64,000 nt of DNA from Neelides folsomi (lineage: Eukaryota; Arthropoda; Collembola; Neelipleona; Neelidae). Location of the stretch: contig JAQGBZ010000131.1 in NCBI GenBank assembly GCA_034687125.1, positions 62,001 through 126,000 of the forward strand, written 5' to 3'. Shown here piece by piece: positions 45,831-55,740 of the stretch. Positions within the stretch are counted from its first letter, which is position 1. Every line of letters starts with the position of its first letter. The notes below the pieces were generated by a model. The model searched no databases, had not been told where the DNA came from, and saw nothing but the letters and a program-made list of their open reading frames with translations. Made by a program: the position numbers and the translations under genes.

Positions 45831-46775
45831 TGTCAAATTATAATCAATTCAATTTTGCCAGATTTCTATAAAGATCTTATTACCTTGATAAAATGCTTGA
45901 ACTGTGTAATATCATATTTTTAATTGCATTAAATTGATTACATTTCTCAAAAAAACGATTACTGCTAAGCAATTGTCGGGGACTTTAGATCAGTAGATCT
46001 ATAGTAGATCAGTAGAATAGAATTCCAGAATATCATTAAATTTTTATTGATGTTATGTAGAACTATATTAATTTATGATACTTTATCTATCGGTGAGATT
46101 GCAAAACTAATAAATAATATTTATGTAGTTATCATATAAAGTATGAAGGTATGTAATATTCTAATATTTCAAATTGTAATCGTATTAGTATGCTTATACT
46201 ATAAGTATATTTTATATGAAAAAGAATGAAAAATGACATTTTAAACACCACTTTAACAAAGTTTAATTGGAGCAATAATATTGATGAATATAAGACTTAA
46301 AAATAATAGTTGAAATTATATTTCCTACTTAATTAAATATAAATATATTAATGTGTTATATCATTATGTGTCTATTTAAACAAATGAAAAAAAGAGAATA
46401 AATTCAACCTACATAAGAATTAATTAACTTTTATTGTGTATTTATTTCACTTTCGACAAATAATTAAAATATGTTGTAAAATTAAATAATTGAAATAAAC
46501 TTTTATAAAATAATAGCGTTGTTTAGAGAAGGAAGTATTTGAAGGGTCGGGAAATTTTATTCGACATTACATATTTGAAAATGGAAATACTATTGATTAT
46601 ACATACTATATAACAATAAAACCTCGAACCTATTTATACACCTAAAACTTTCACTTGTAGAAAATTTGTAATGAACTGTCCAATTAAAGACCTTTTATAA
46701 TCAAAAGAAGTCAAAAGAATTATAATTAATTGGTGTGTAATGTTAACTTTTTAACGTATGTATTTGCCTAACTCT

Positions 46776-46887
46776 TTAATCGTCCTTGTCTGAAGGAATG
46801 GGAGAGCGTTCCCCATTTTTCTCAGGAGACTTGGACCTACTTCTGGAATCTCTTCCTTTGCTCACGCTGCGTGAACGGCTCTTGTCC
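46776..46887 (-). CDS. B52: SR protein last coding exon
   Basis: After the acceptor TTTTTCAG this reads [20 protein letters not shown], then [16 protein letters not shown] and a TAA stop at 46778-46776. It is the end of the RS domain with an acidic terminus. The phase (1 base completing Arg) agrees with the previous exon. Confidence 0.88.
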
Positions 46888-49800
46888 CTGAAAAATGTAT
46901 GTAAATATTGAAATATCCCAATTATAAATTATATTAATTTGTTAGCAAATCATAAACGAAAGGGGAAAAATTTAAGAATATTACCTAGACTTGGAGCGAG
47001 AGCGAGATCGGGAACGGCTCCTGGATTTGCTGTTCGACTCCTTCTTCCCTTTGCTTGGCGAACGGGATTTATCTCTTGAATCACGCCCACTGTACAAAAA
47101 ATTAGAATCGATAAAAATTATAAAAGACCTCTCATGCAAATAACTATCTTTGAAAGAAGGCTCTTGTTCGAATAACAGGGCAATAATTTTACAAAATTTT
47201 GTAATAAAGCTAATAATGTGTTGTATAATAGAGTATATTGAATTTTTTAAATTTATATTTAAACTTACACGGAGCGAGAGCGGGACTTTGAACGACTTTT
47301 TGACCTGCTCTTGCTCCTCGTCTTTGACTTGCTCTTCGACCTAAAATGCAGCAAAGAATCAGATAACAGATCTAATAGATAAAGCTTCTATCTACTCGAC
47401 ACAATTTATTGTACGTATTGCATTCGCATCAATCCTATGCACACCAACAATATTGTAATATTTTAATTGTGCCGTATTAAATTTACGCAGTAATGAACAT
47501 TCGAGTTCGCTAGTGCCTGAGATAAAACGAAAAAATGCCCAATTCATGCCGTCACGTCAGAGCCAAGGAAAAAGATGCCCGAAAGAATCCTCAACCCAAG
47601 CATTACGGATCGACAGTTTTTCCCACTCCTAACATGAATCTGTGTAGGTTTCCAAATTTCCATTTGACACACCGGTCAGAATGAAAATTTGAGGAGTGAC
47701 GCATTTTTTTGCCTTACCTCGACCGCGACCTAGAACGAGAATCACGGCGACCACGAGAACGGGATCGAGACCTGCTACGAGAGCGAGACTTGGAACGGGA
47801 ACGGGATGATGAACGAGAGCGGCGACTTCCACGTCCACGTCCACGATCTTCAACCAGCCTCACACGACGTCCATTTAATTCAGTGTCATCCAACTTTTCC
47901 AATGCGGCTTTCAAATCGGAATAACTTGCAAATTCCACAACCCTAATAAAATAAACCATAATTAAGCCTCCCGAAAAACAATTAACAAACTTAAATGGTT
48001 AAATTAAACTCAGAACACGTTGGGAAAAGGAGTCATCATAAACAACTCAGACCCGAAAGATAAGGATCATCATTAAAATAAAATAAATAATGTGAAATTA
48101 TTTAATTTTTTATTACCCTTCATTCCTTCGTTGTTTGTGGGCATCAGCGTATGTGACCTCGCCAGCTTGGCGCATGTAGTCTTTCAGGTCCTTTGAAGAC
48201 AAAGAAAAGAAGCGGGTGAGGAATTTAGGTCAAGGGGCTTTCCTAGGTTGTGATAAATCAACGCAACAGTTGAGAATCTATGGTTGAGAAGAAGCAACTT
48301 CATGCAAATTATTCAATATGCATGAATTTTAGCTCATTGGTTTCATTTATAATAGGTATATTGGGAATGAGTTGATGAAATGAGAGGAAGAGGAAAAGGA
48401 AGGTTGGTGTTTGAAGGAACTTCAACGAGGATTCCACAGGTTCCAGAGCAGGGGTGGACGGCGGAAACCGAGCAGATGACGAAGAGACCCACTCGTCTAT
48501 TATCATTTGATATTACGTGTAGTGTCCACCATCACTTCTTCTTCATATGGCATTTTCCCCGTTCCCTGTTTACCGACTCTCCGTTCTTTCTTCCGATGGA
48601 ATCCCTTCTATCCTTCCTCCAAGACGCGGCCAACAAAGGTCATTATGACACTTGACACGGCAGGGCTCTTTTCCTCACTATTATTCCATCCGTCCTTCAT
48701 CCTTCAAATTGAGTCGAACGAAAGAAAAGGGAGAAGGTACTGTGTGGTAGTAGAAGGGAAAGAGCGGATTTCGGACAAATTGATATAAATGTACTTTATC
48801 TACCTCCTCGCAAGAATCTCGCCTTGTTCTTTTTTTTACTCAAATACTTAATAATAATTGATTAAAAATTCAAATCATTCAAAACAATCGAAATTATCTT
48901 CAACAAGGAATTAAGTAGATATTTTTTTAAAAAATTTATTAATTGTGCAAAAAGGCATTCAAATAAACGAGTCGTGATGGGTGCGAGGGGTAGGAGGAGA
49001 AATAAAAAAGTTTGTATTCAATGGACAATTTACCTTCCCCAGACAAGAGAGGAACACAAAAGCATTGGCAATCGAAACGGACAATTTGGGGGCTTGACGA
49101 ACGGACTAGTCTGGTTGGCCATCTCCTCAGTGGCGGCTAACGATGAACAGAACGGAGGGTCTGAGCCTCCTCCAGCGGCCCCCGCCCAACCCCCCACCCT
49201 TTCCCACAACACCCTTCATCGTCGTCAGAGATGCAAGTGGCCAAGGCGCGTCTAATCTCAACGTCTCCCTCGAGCGAATTTAGTCATCGTCCCAAGAAGC
49301 CTTATGAACGACCGACCCAGAGGAGGAAGGACTGTGGGATGGGGCCATTCCTCATCATCACGACCGAGCGACCATGGCTTAGGATTGGATCGGGCTTAGG
49401 GCAGAAAAAGAGTTTACCCATTATCATTCCATTCCAACTTCTCTAGACCTCTTCTCGTACTCTAAACCCAATTTTAATATAATTCTTTGAACTTGAACGA
49501 AAGCTTATTTTTAATGAAAGGTTTCATTGATTAAATTATTTACTGATTAATACTATTTTTAGAGAAGCCTATCTTATGAATGTCTGAGTAATCTATTAAA
49601 GTTAATGGGCAATTTATTCACGCGATTTTGCTCATTCTAGTCTTAACAAATTTGGATTATTCTAACTTAAGTTGTTTTAATCTTCTACGAAAAAGGCTAT
49701 GAATACAAATTAAAATTATTCATCTATTCATGAAATAATTTTATGTAAATAAAGTATTTAAAAATTTAAAAATTCAATTTATAGGCAATTGAAATGGCTA

Positions 49801-51435
49801 ATGGATTCTATGAAATAAATTGTTTCAATATCAACTTAATACCTGACAGGATATTTCTAGGAAAAATGTTTCAAACATAAAGCATTCTTGGGAGAAGGCA
49901 GCGATGAATGTTTTAAAATATCAAATATCTAACCTTTGTGAATATATGACTAACTTTCGTAATACATTGGAGACTATTCTCAATTCCTCATCTAAAAATA
50001 TTTAAGCCTAGGTATATGAAAAAAGTAGTAGATATTAAATGAGGCTCGAAAGGTCTGGCGAAGATCAGCAATTACCTGCCAAGATACGCGACTCGAAAGA
50101 TTTTCCACGATGAGTCTGTATTCAGTCCGCGTTGGTGGCCCATACCTGGAGCAGAAACACATATTTAAAATAGCAAAACATGCTTAGAACCTTTTCAATC
50201 AACATAATTTGTATTTTTAAATCATATATTTACATAGATAAATTTATTATGCTCGTAATAATTATTAATTAATTAATATATAAATAAAGAGTATTTTTTG
50301 GAAAAAATGATCGATTTCAGTCAGTAGTTTTTAGCCATTTCAGAGGATAGTAGTGCTCATTGTAAAATATAACTCAACTTACTTGTCCGAGCCTCGAGGT
50401 GGCCCTCGTCGTGATCGACCTCGGCCATCCCGGGGCACGCCTCGAGCCCGCTCCACGATCACTCTGAAACAGCCAAAAACAAACCGTGTGAATCTTTCGT
50501 CTTTCCAGTACGCACTGTTTGGGGCGTCCGCTTCCTCCCGTTGGCTCCCTTCGGTCTCTGTAACCACCACCACCACCACTCCCGCCACTCCCTGTCCGGC
50601 GAGAACCATAACCTCGGGATGAAGCATGTGCCAATTCGACTACAACTCTACACATCACAGAAATATGTTTAGCTGCCGCCCTCGATTCACATGTCCAACT
50701 CTTACCTGCTAAAATATACTAAATATTACTAATCTCCTTTATATGTAAAAATAAATGAATTGAACATGAGAATGAGTAGCGATAAGTTAATTCGATAATA
50801 CATTTAGGTCATTAGACATTACATATCCATCATTATCATTTAGTTTGTAAATTGCTCTTTCACGATTGAAATTAAAAATATTAAAAGTGAACAAATTTAC
50901 TTTAAAAAAATAAAAACCTAAGCCATGCTGCCATAAAAGTGATTCAATGACAAATTTAATCAATAAAGCTTTCGCATAATGCTTTTGCAATATTAATTAA
51001 CTCAATGGCGGCTTTTAAGTTGCCCGTGATGTGTTTAAACGAGATGACAATGAATGTATGAAATGTTTTTTTATTTTTAACAATACCTCTCTCCCAGTAA
51101 ATCCTTTCCATTTAGTTCGTAAACTGCGTCATCTGCGTCTCTGTAGTCGTCGAATTCCTATTAGTTAAAGTAAAATTATGAAAATATTCTTAAACATAGT
51201 TGAAAACTAATTATTTCTCGAGTATACATATTCTAATGTAAAAAAACATTAATTAATGTGAGTTGGAAGATGAGGAAAAAATTACAGAGGTAATGAAAAA
51301 TGTACTTACAACAAATCCATAACCATTTTTAATTAAAATGTCCCGAATCCGTCCGTAACCCTTGAAAAATCTCTCAAGATCTTTCTCCCGGACACCGTAT
51401 GGTAAGCCGCCGATGTAGACTCTTGTTCCTCCCAT
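46776..51435 (-). CDS. B52: SR splicing factor with two RRMs (B52 / SRSF4-5-6 type), whole gene
   Basis: This is a nuclear pre-mRNA splicing regulator that binds exonic enhancers and recruits spliceosome parts through its RS domain. Minus-strand exons are 51435-51310, 51157-51087, then 50647-50516 or 50463-50383, then 50145-50076, 48190-48117, 47942-47718, 47340-47269, 47089-46985 and 46887-46776. All are GT-AG and in frame, giving 328 or 311 residues. RRM1 has RNP2 VYIGGL and RNP1 NGYGFVEF. RRM2 is the pseudo-RRM with SWQDLKDYM. The tail is a long RS domain ending in PIPSDKDD. Lengths and the two-RRM layout match SRSF4/5/6. A candidate AATAAA (complement of 46556-46561) follows the stop. Confidence 0.95.
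46985..47089 (-). CDS. B52: SR protein RS-domain exon
   Basis: The 105-bp exon reads [20 protein letters not shown], followed by [17 protein letters not shown]. The acceptor is TTGTACAG and the donor TCTAG|GTAATA. It is a multiple of three, so skipping would keep frame. Confidence 0.87.
47269..47340 (-). CDS. B52: SR protein RS-domain exon (72 bp)
   Basis: [20 protein letters not shown] plus SRS lies between the acceptor CATTTTAG and the donor TCCGT|GTAAGT. It is a multiple of three with phase 2 on both sides, like its neighbours, so the RS domain could be shortened by exon skipping. Confidence 0.85.
47718..47942 (-). CDS. B52: SR protein exon: end of RRM2 and start of RS domain
   Basis: The exon reads [20 protein letters not shown] and [12 protein letters not shown], then [20 protein letters not shown] and more RS repeats. 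The acceptor is TTTTATTAG and the donor TCGAG|GTAAGG. The downstream intron (47341-47717) keeps an open frame for some distance in the minus direction, so intron retention would add a non-RS tail before a stop at 47629. Confidence 0.93.
48117..48190 (-). CDS. B52: SR protein exon: RRM2 core
   Basis: These 74 bases read [20 protein letters not shown] and RRNEG, nearly the invariant RRM2 helix and strand of B52/SRSF4-6. The acceptor is TTCAAAG and the donor GG|GTAATA. Confidence 0.93.
48191..50075. other. Long SR-gene intron within RRM2, with complex blocks
   Basis: This 1.9-kb intron is the longest in the gene and separates SWQ from DLKDY. Blocks at about 48.35-48.79 and 48.96-49.45 kb are much less AT-rich than the rest and carry overlapping open frames on both strands (e.g. 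48974-49255 and 49030-49212). SR genes commonly hold conserved poison exons in such introns for autoregulation (established knowledge). Whether one is here is not shown. Confidence 0.45.
50076..50145 (-). CDS. B52: SR protein exon: start of RRM2
   Basis: A 70-bp exon reading [20 protein letters not shown] followed by SWQ. It follows the acceptor CTGCTCCAG and ends CAG|GTAATT in phase 0. [19 protein letters not shown] is the hallmark entry to the second RRM. Confidence 0.95.
50383..50463 (-). CDS. B52: SR protein RRM1-closing exon, version B (27 codons)
   Basis: After the acceptor GCTGTTTCAG it reads [20 protein letters not shown], then PPRGSD, ending GAC AA|GTAAGT. It supplies the last RRM1 strand (V-I-V-E-x-A-R-G) and a short basic Arg/Gly linker. 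Its entry and exit phases are identical to those of version A at 50647-50516, and both splice from ..LLGER and to YGPPTRTEY. It is probably used as an alternative to version A. It resembles the usual (R)VTVEHARG form more closely. Confidence 0.82.
50516..50647 (-). CDS. B52: SR protein RRM1-closing exon, version A (44 codons)
   Basis: After the acceptor GATGTGTAG it reads [20 protein letters not shown], then a Gly-rich linker and [13 protein letters not shown], ending AAA CA|GTGCGT. It encodes the same final RRM1 strand (VVVELA) as version B, plus a longer Gly-rich linker. At 132 bp it is a multiple of three in phase 2/2. The gap to version B is only 52 bp, short for an intron, which would sterically favour mutually exclusive use. 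Confidence 0.82.
51087..51157 (-). CDS. B52: SR protein exon 2: RRM1 core
   Basis: These 71 bases read [20 protein letters not shown] followed by LGE and part of Arg. It completes RNP1 (NGYGFV|EF). The acceptor is CTAATAG and the donor GAGAG|GTATTG. Confidence 0.93.
51310..51435 (-). CDS. B52: SR protein first coding exon
   Basis: The ATG at 51435 opens [20 protein letters not shown], then [20 protein letters not shown] and FV|GTAAGT. It has a classic RNP2 (VYIGGL). No other ATG precedes it closely. It lies head-to-head with the plus-strand gene starting at 51571. Confidence 0.94.
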
Positions 51436-51570
51436 GTTGTTTAGATTTATTCAACTTACTCTTTGAAAATGTTTTAATTGCAGGTTGAAAATTTAATTTT
51501 TAACGAGAAGTAAAAGCCGACAGCCACATAGGACTCGTCGAATTGCAGAGTGGTGAGGGAGAATTCCAAT
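51436..51570. promoter_or_regulatory. Probable bidirectional promoter between the SR and coiled-coil genes
   Basis: Only 135 bp separate the two divergent ATG codons, so both 5' UTRs and the core promoter(s) must lie here unless upstream untranslated exons exist. No clear TATA box was identified. On the minus strand AAAGAGTAAGTTG could be a donor of a 5'-UTR exon. Confidence 0.5.
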
Positions 51571-51766
51571 ATGGCTCTCACAGTGGAAACTCCAGCGTCC
51601 TTTGCATCTTGTCCTCTCATTCGACAATCAATCTGGATGGGCGCAATATTCAGCCAACCAATGAACTCCAAGGACCAAATCGAATTTTTTGAGCGAGGAA
51701 AAGAGCTATTACTTTCTAATGTTTTAAACCGCCAAGAACTTCCTTTATCTATCTCCTCAACATTAT
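51571..51766 (+). CDS. Coiled-coil gene, first coding exon
   Basis: The ATG at 51571 begins MALTVETPASFASCPLIRQS, then IWMGAIFSQPMNSKDQIEFF and onward to ISSTL. The earlier in-frame GTG at 51550 is not a eukaryotic start. The strong donor TTAT|GTATGT leaves one base that completes Cys (T+GT) with the exon at 52823, whose frame is open from its acceptor. Confidence 0.7.
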
Positions 51767-54550
51767 GTATGTTTCTTATTTCTCTAAAATGTTATAACTT
51801 GTACTTTTATCATACAGTCTATCGGTAATATACGTAATATACCGATAGACTGTAGACTTAATTATAGCATGGTTGTTATCAAACTACATATTAGGTATTA
51901 CAGTAAGTTATTTTAAAACCACAATTTAATTATCTATTGTCATTCATTCACCGAATTACAATATAAATAAAATAATTTAATTGCGTTTTCAAAATTTCTT
52001 TTAAGTGCTCCAATTATCATAATTGAAGAACGAATTGAACTGGAAACCATTGAATGGTAAAATAGTTTCATAATAAGATCAATTTATATTTTATACATTG
52101 TATTACACCATACACTAATTTACATTTAGTCTACTTAGGGTATACACAACATTACATAATACTAGTTATCATAAATATAAACGAATGCGAATCATTAATT
52201 TTATGTAGCGCCTACAATGATATTTATTATATTGCTTGAAAAATCTACTAAATTCGCTGTATGTACTAATATATAAGTGTAGTAGTACTCTTTTCTCGCA
52301 AATAAATTGATTTGTTAATAAAATAATAGTATATAATGATGGTTTTTCGAAAGTTCTTCGATTATAATTATAACAAAACCAAATATAAATAACGTGTCTT
52401 ATCTACATATTGGTATATCAAGGTATACATATTATGTAGTTAGCGTTGATTTTACGTAGCATACTATTTATATAAGTATAATCACTTGTTTTTCTTACGA
52501 TGTATAATTTTATGAAAACAAATGAATTATTCAACATGATATAAATATTAATCTTTACTGAATGTGAGTCTTACTCCAATATTTCTTATATGTACATACT
52601 CCTCTACATACTCATACATACTTTTAATATAATATCCAAGATAAGCGTATTATTATTTTAATGATTACAGAATTGTAAACTATTATTACGATTCGTGATA
52701 AAAGCACCTAGGAATTGCGTGCTGTAATAAAAGTAATAATAATAGATAATAATTTTACAAAAGAGAAATCCAGAGAAAACACGATCTTGCATTCCTCATA
52801 TACATACATAATATAAATATAGGTACCAATTTTACAAAGACGAATGGCTCTAATGTAAAGTACAGAGAAACATTTGGTCAAATGGGTGCCTTGAAAAAAT
52901 CATCGATTGCGGAAACCGATAGTTGTATCATTCTTTACAAAAAAGGTTCAACCTTGAGTGATTTGGCACAAGAAAGTGAATTGGCAATAGGCGATCATAA
53001 TCCAACCAGTCAAAAGAAAGTCCCTGCAAAAATATATCACAAATCTTCAAAAAAAAATTATATACCACAAAGTGAAAATGACCACTCCTATTTGAAACTG
53101 AATAACTCAATCTTAAATTTAGAATTGGTACCATTTAAATTAATTTACGCATTGGTTCAACACTTCCTTTCACTTTGCTTTATTTATATTATGTACTACG
53201 TATGTATGTATACATATTATATAGAATGGAGTAATGATTTAACAACATGATAGAATGAATTCAATTCAATTTGTTTACATGTATAGCTTTCCGATGAAAT
53301 GAATGACGTAAACGAGCAAATAGAAATTGCCTTTAATAAGAGGGAAGACATAATGGAGAAGATTGTAAATCACAAATCACGTGAAGAGCTCTTAGCCGTG
53401 AATGAAGAAAATTTGAAGAATCAGGAGGAAATCCTGAGGCTGTTATCTTGGGAGGAAAAATATTATTCCGAGGTCCACTCGGTTCAGTAAGTTTCAGTCC
53501 AATAGAGTAAGATCTCGATCGTCAATTTCCTTCATTTTCCCTTGATTGTGTAGCCGTGAAGTGTCAGAAATGGCAGGAAGTGATGTGGATGAGTACTTGA
53601 AATCGCGAATCACTGAGGAAATCGACTCAATCTACGAGTCCTATTACTCCCGCTTCGACATGGTAATGAGATTGAAAGCTCGGCAGAGCGAGGAGATGAC
53701 CAAAGGTCTGGAGAAGTTGATCGAAGAGAAAAAAGTATTGGTGAAAGGGCCTAAGCCCGCAAGGAAGTTGAGACTGACAGACGTCCGAGAACGAGTCAAG
53801 TTACACATGAAAGCCGTCCTGAGAGATAAAGAGATGTCTCGCCGAAAGAAGATTCTCGCCCGTTCCCAGACGCTTGCCAACCTCCAAAAGCTCAACGAAA
53901 GGATCGAAGATGAGAAAAGGGTAGGAGTTAGGATAGTCCGTGAGAGACGTCGCCGAGGTGAGTTGAAGGCTGAGCTGGACAGAAAATGCGAAGCAGCGTT
54001 GATGAACCAAGGACTCAATCCTTTTGTCATCAAGATTAAAAGTCAGCTCCTTGCGAAGGAGAGAAAGGCGGCCAAGGCCCAGCAAGAGAAGGAAGACTCG
54101 GCCGCGAGGAGAATCATAGAGGAGATGAAGGCAGTGGAGAGGAAGGAGAAGCAGACGGAGATAACTAGGAAGAAATGGGATTATTATTGGAAGGAGAGAG
54201 CCGCGAGAATGAAGAAGCTCCAGAAACCCGTCGTCTCGAAGAATGAAGAGATGGTGAGCGGAGATGATGAAGAAAAGGAGAGCAATAGTGGTGGTGGTGA
54301 GCCGGAAGGATCCGCTCGTTCTCTGCTCTCAGGGAAAATCATAGAATTTGACACGCTGGTAAAAGGATGCGAGTCTGGTGGGAGCTTACAGACTCTTCAT
54401 CTTTTCTCATCTACTACCACAAGCTTTGAACGGCTCACTGAAAGGGGAGATGAAGGGAATGAGTCAAATACAAAGGTCTTCTCCGGTGGTAAAGAAAAAA
54501 ATGCAGAGGATGAGGAAGAAGGTGAAAAGAGAGACGAAGGAGAAAGATGA
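51571..54550 (+). CDS. Uncharacterised charged coiled-coil protein, four exons, 565 residues
   Basis: Exons are 51571-51766, 52823-53127, 53287-53486 and 53554-54550 (TGA). Junctions are T|GTATGT to TATAG|GT, TTG|GTACCA to TATAG|C and CA|GTAAGT to TGTAG|C. All keep frame, and the phase agreement across four exons supports a single gene. The N-terminal 170 residues are mixed. From about 170 on the protein is Lys/Glu/Arg-rich and helical, with heptad-like stretches such as IDSIYESYYSRFDMVMRLKA and RRIIEEMKAVERKEKQTEIT. A semi-distinct segment ALMNQGLNPFVIKIKSQLL may be a family marker. The end is acidic and low in complexity. There is no signal peptide or membrane segment. A cytoskeletal or ciliary role is possible, but I do not recognise the family. 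Confidence 0.8.
51813..51854. other. 42-bp hairpin in the first intron of the coiled-coil gene
   Basis: TACAGTCTATCGGTA and its exact complement TACCGATAGACTGTA flank a 12-base AT-rich loop. It lies about 45 bases after the donor. It may be a tiny inverted-repeat insertion. Confidence 0.75.
51855..52822. other. Intron 1 of the coiled-coil gene
   Basis: AT-rich intron sequence with TACATA-type simple repeats. I see no gene or element in it. The acceptor is ATAAATATAG at 52822. Confidence 0.6.
52823..53127 (+). CDS. Coiled-coil gene, second coding exon
   Basis: It begins with GT (completing Cys), then TNFTKTNGSNVKYRETFGQM and ALKKSSIAETDSCIILYKKG, ending LNNSILNLEL|GTACCA. It is Ser/Lys-rich and not obviously structured. 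The reading frame is open upstream of the first ATG (52882) to the acceptor, which supports an exon rather than a new start. Confidence 0.7.
53287..53486 (+). CDS. Coiled-coil gene, third coding exon
   Basis: It reads LSDEMNDVNEQIEIAFNKRE, then DIMEKIVNHKSREELLAVNE and onward to KYYSEVHSV, ending CA|GTAAGT. This is predicted helix. The next exon supplies C to make His. Confidence 0.75.
53554..54550 (+). CDS. Coiled-coil gene, last coding exon (332 codons)
   Basis: It reads REVSEMAGSDVDEYLKSRIT through RKKWDYYWKERAARMKKLQK to an acidic Glu/Lys-rich end and TGA. It is very rich in Lys, Arg and Glu, and long helical segments make up most of it. Codon usage is less AT-biased than the flanks, as expected for real coding sequence. 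The opposite-strand frames (53644-54085) and the +1 frame (54378-54722) are shadows. Confidence 0.85.
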
Positions 54551-54717
54551 AATGAAAAGAAGTGAAAGTTTGAGTTTCGAGAAGAGGGAACGAGTCCACA
54601 CTTTCTATTTATACTTCCAGCAAACAAGAACTTTTCAAAATTACTTTCTATTCATCTTCTTCAAAGAGGACTCAAGGGGAGGGAAGTGTTCCCTCTCCAA
54701 GAATATAATTTGTCTCA

Positions 54718-54723
54718 AATAAA
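54718..54723 (+). terminator. Candidate polyadenylation signal AATAAA
   Basis: AATAAA about 170 bases after the coiled-coil gene's stop codon is the first canonical signal downstream. Cleavage is expected within about 30 bases. Confidence 0.55.
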
Positions 54724-54937
54724 TGAGAAACTTATCGTTACAGGATACGTTCATATTCATACTCATTCAAGTGTCATCGTCTCATCAAAAATCATAGTTA
54801 TTAAGCCATATATTTCTAAATACACAATTCAAATCGTATTACAATAAACGTGTAATTTATTGTAATATGTACAGGAGCAATATGTAGAGCAATTAATTAT
54901 CTTGCTATGTACTTATTTAATAAGTAGTGTACCTATA

Positions 54938-55313
54938 CAGGGTGGTCCAAAGATCGCTGCGTTTTTTTAATCGATCATAAATTTAAGATGGTTAATGCTA
55001 TAAAACTCTTCCGATCTGACCCCCTCGATTTCTTCATCTAGGTTCATGTAAAAAAAACCCTTACTCTGGTTGATTTGAAAGAGGCTAATAGCCAAAAGCA
55101 TTCGCGGAAATCCCGGTTGCTATTTGCAAAAGAGGATGCGGGGTAATCGAATGTTGGTTGCAGAGGTGTATTGAAGTAAATAGGGCTCAATTGACGAGTT
55201 TACTTATATTATACTTTATATAAGGTATATACCTGCCAATTTTAATTAAATTCGGTTATTAAATAAAAAAGTTATCACTCTTTAAAAATACGCATCGACC
55301 TCAGGACTACTTG
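54938..55313. mobile_element. Degenerate MITE with CAGGGTGGTCCAAAGATCGC ends
   Basis: The left end TA-CAGGGTGGTCCAAAGATCGCTGCGT pairs with the complement of the right end (CAAGTAGTCCTGAGGTCGATGCGTATTTTTA), with several mismatches and one gap. It is about 376 bp with no coding frame. It resembles the Tc1/mariner-type MITE families elsewhere in the window by its CAGGGTG start. The right boundary is approximate. Confidence 0.6.
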
Positions 55314-55740
55314 ATACATACTCATGAATGCTACCAGGGGCTCGTTCAATGGCAGAATAACAAATTGTTTTGGAAATAAATTTCAAAAAATATCGGATTT
55401 TAGTTCAATCAACTATTGCCATGTGCAATATGATAAGTGAAATGTGAAATGATTTTAATGAAAATGAAATGTGCAAAAATTCTATTTTCGTTTATCCAAA
55501 CAAGCAACATTGCAAACAAACATTACACATTTCATTATTTTTTGAAATCACTCCCGAGCAGTTACATATTGCATTTATAATATAATCTATAACCTTCTTT
55601 AAACTATCAATTTAATTTAATTCTCGACACGACGGCCGTACTACATAAAAAATAAGGTGAGTATTAAAAAATTAATGATTTTTATGAGATTTAATTGTGA
55701 AAACTTATATAATATAAAATATATAATACATTTAAAAGGG

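Larger units (their letters stand above)
28144..46775. other. Gene-poor stretch between the MRL and SR genes
   Basis: I found no convincing exon in these 18.6 kb. The content is AT-rich DNA, simple TACATA/TATG repeats and the transposable elements listed separately. Less AT-rich blocks at about 30.3-31.1, 32.9-33.4, 34.3-34.9, 36.2-37.0 and 38.6-39.0 kb could be upstream control DNA of the MRL gene's distal promoter (26443). Short open frames here have no splice or domain support. Confidence 0.45.

Noticed and set aside
48974-49255. Open frames on both strands in the SR intron (48974-49255 plus, 49030-49212 minus)
   Set aside because: They overlap on opposite strands, have no recognised domain and no matching splice phases. 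They follow from the low AT content of the block.
53644-54085. Opposite-strand frames under the coiled-coil exon
   Set aside because: They mirror the Lys/Glu-rich coding frame as Leu/Ser/Phe-rich shadows without any splice or start support.
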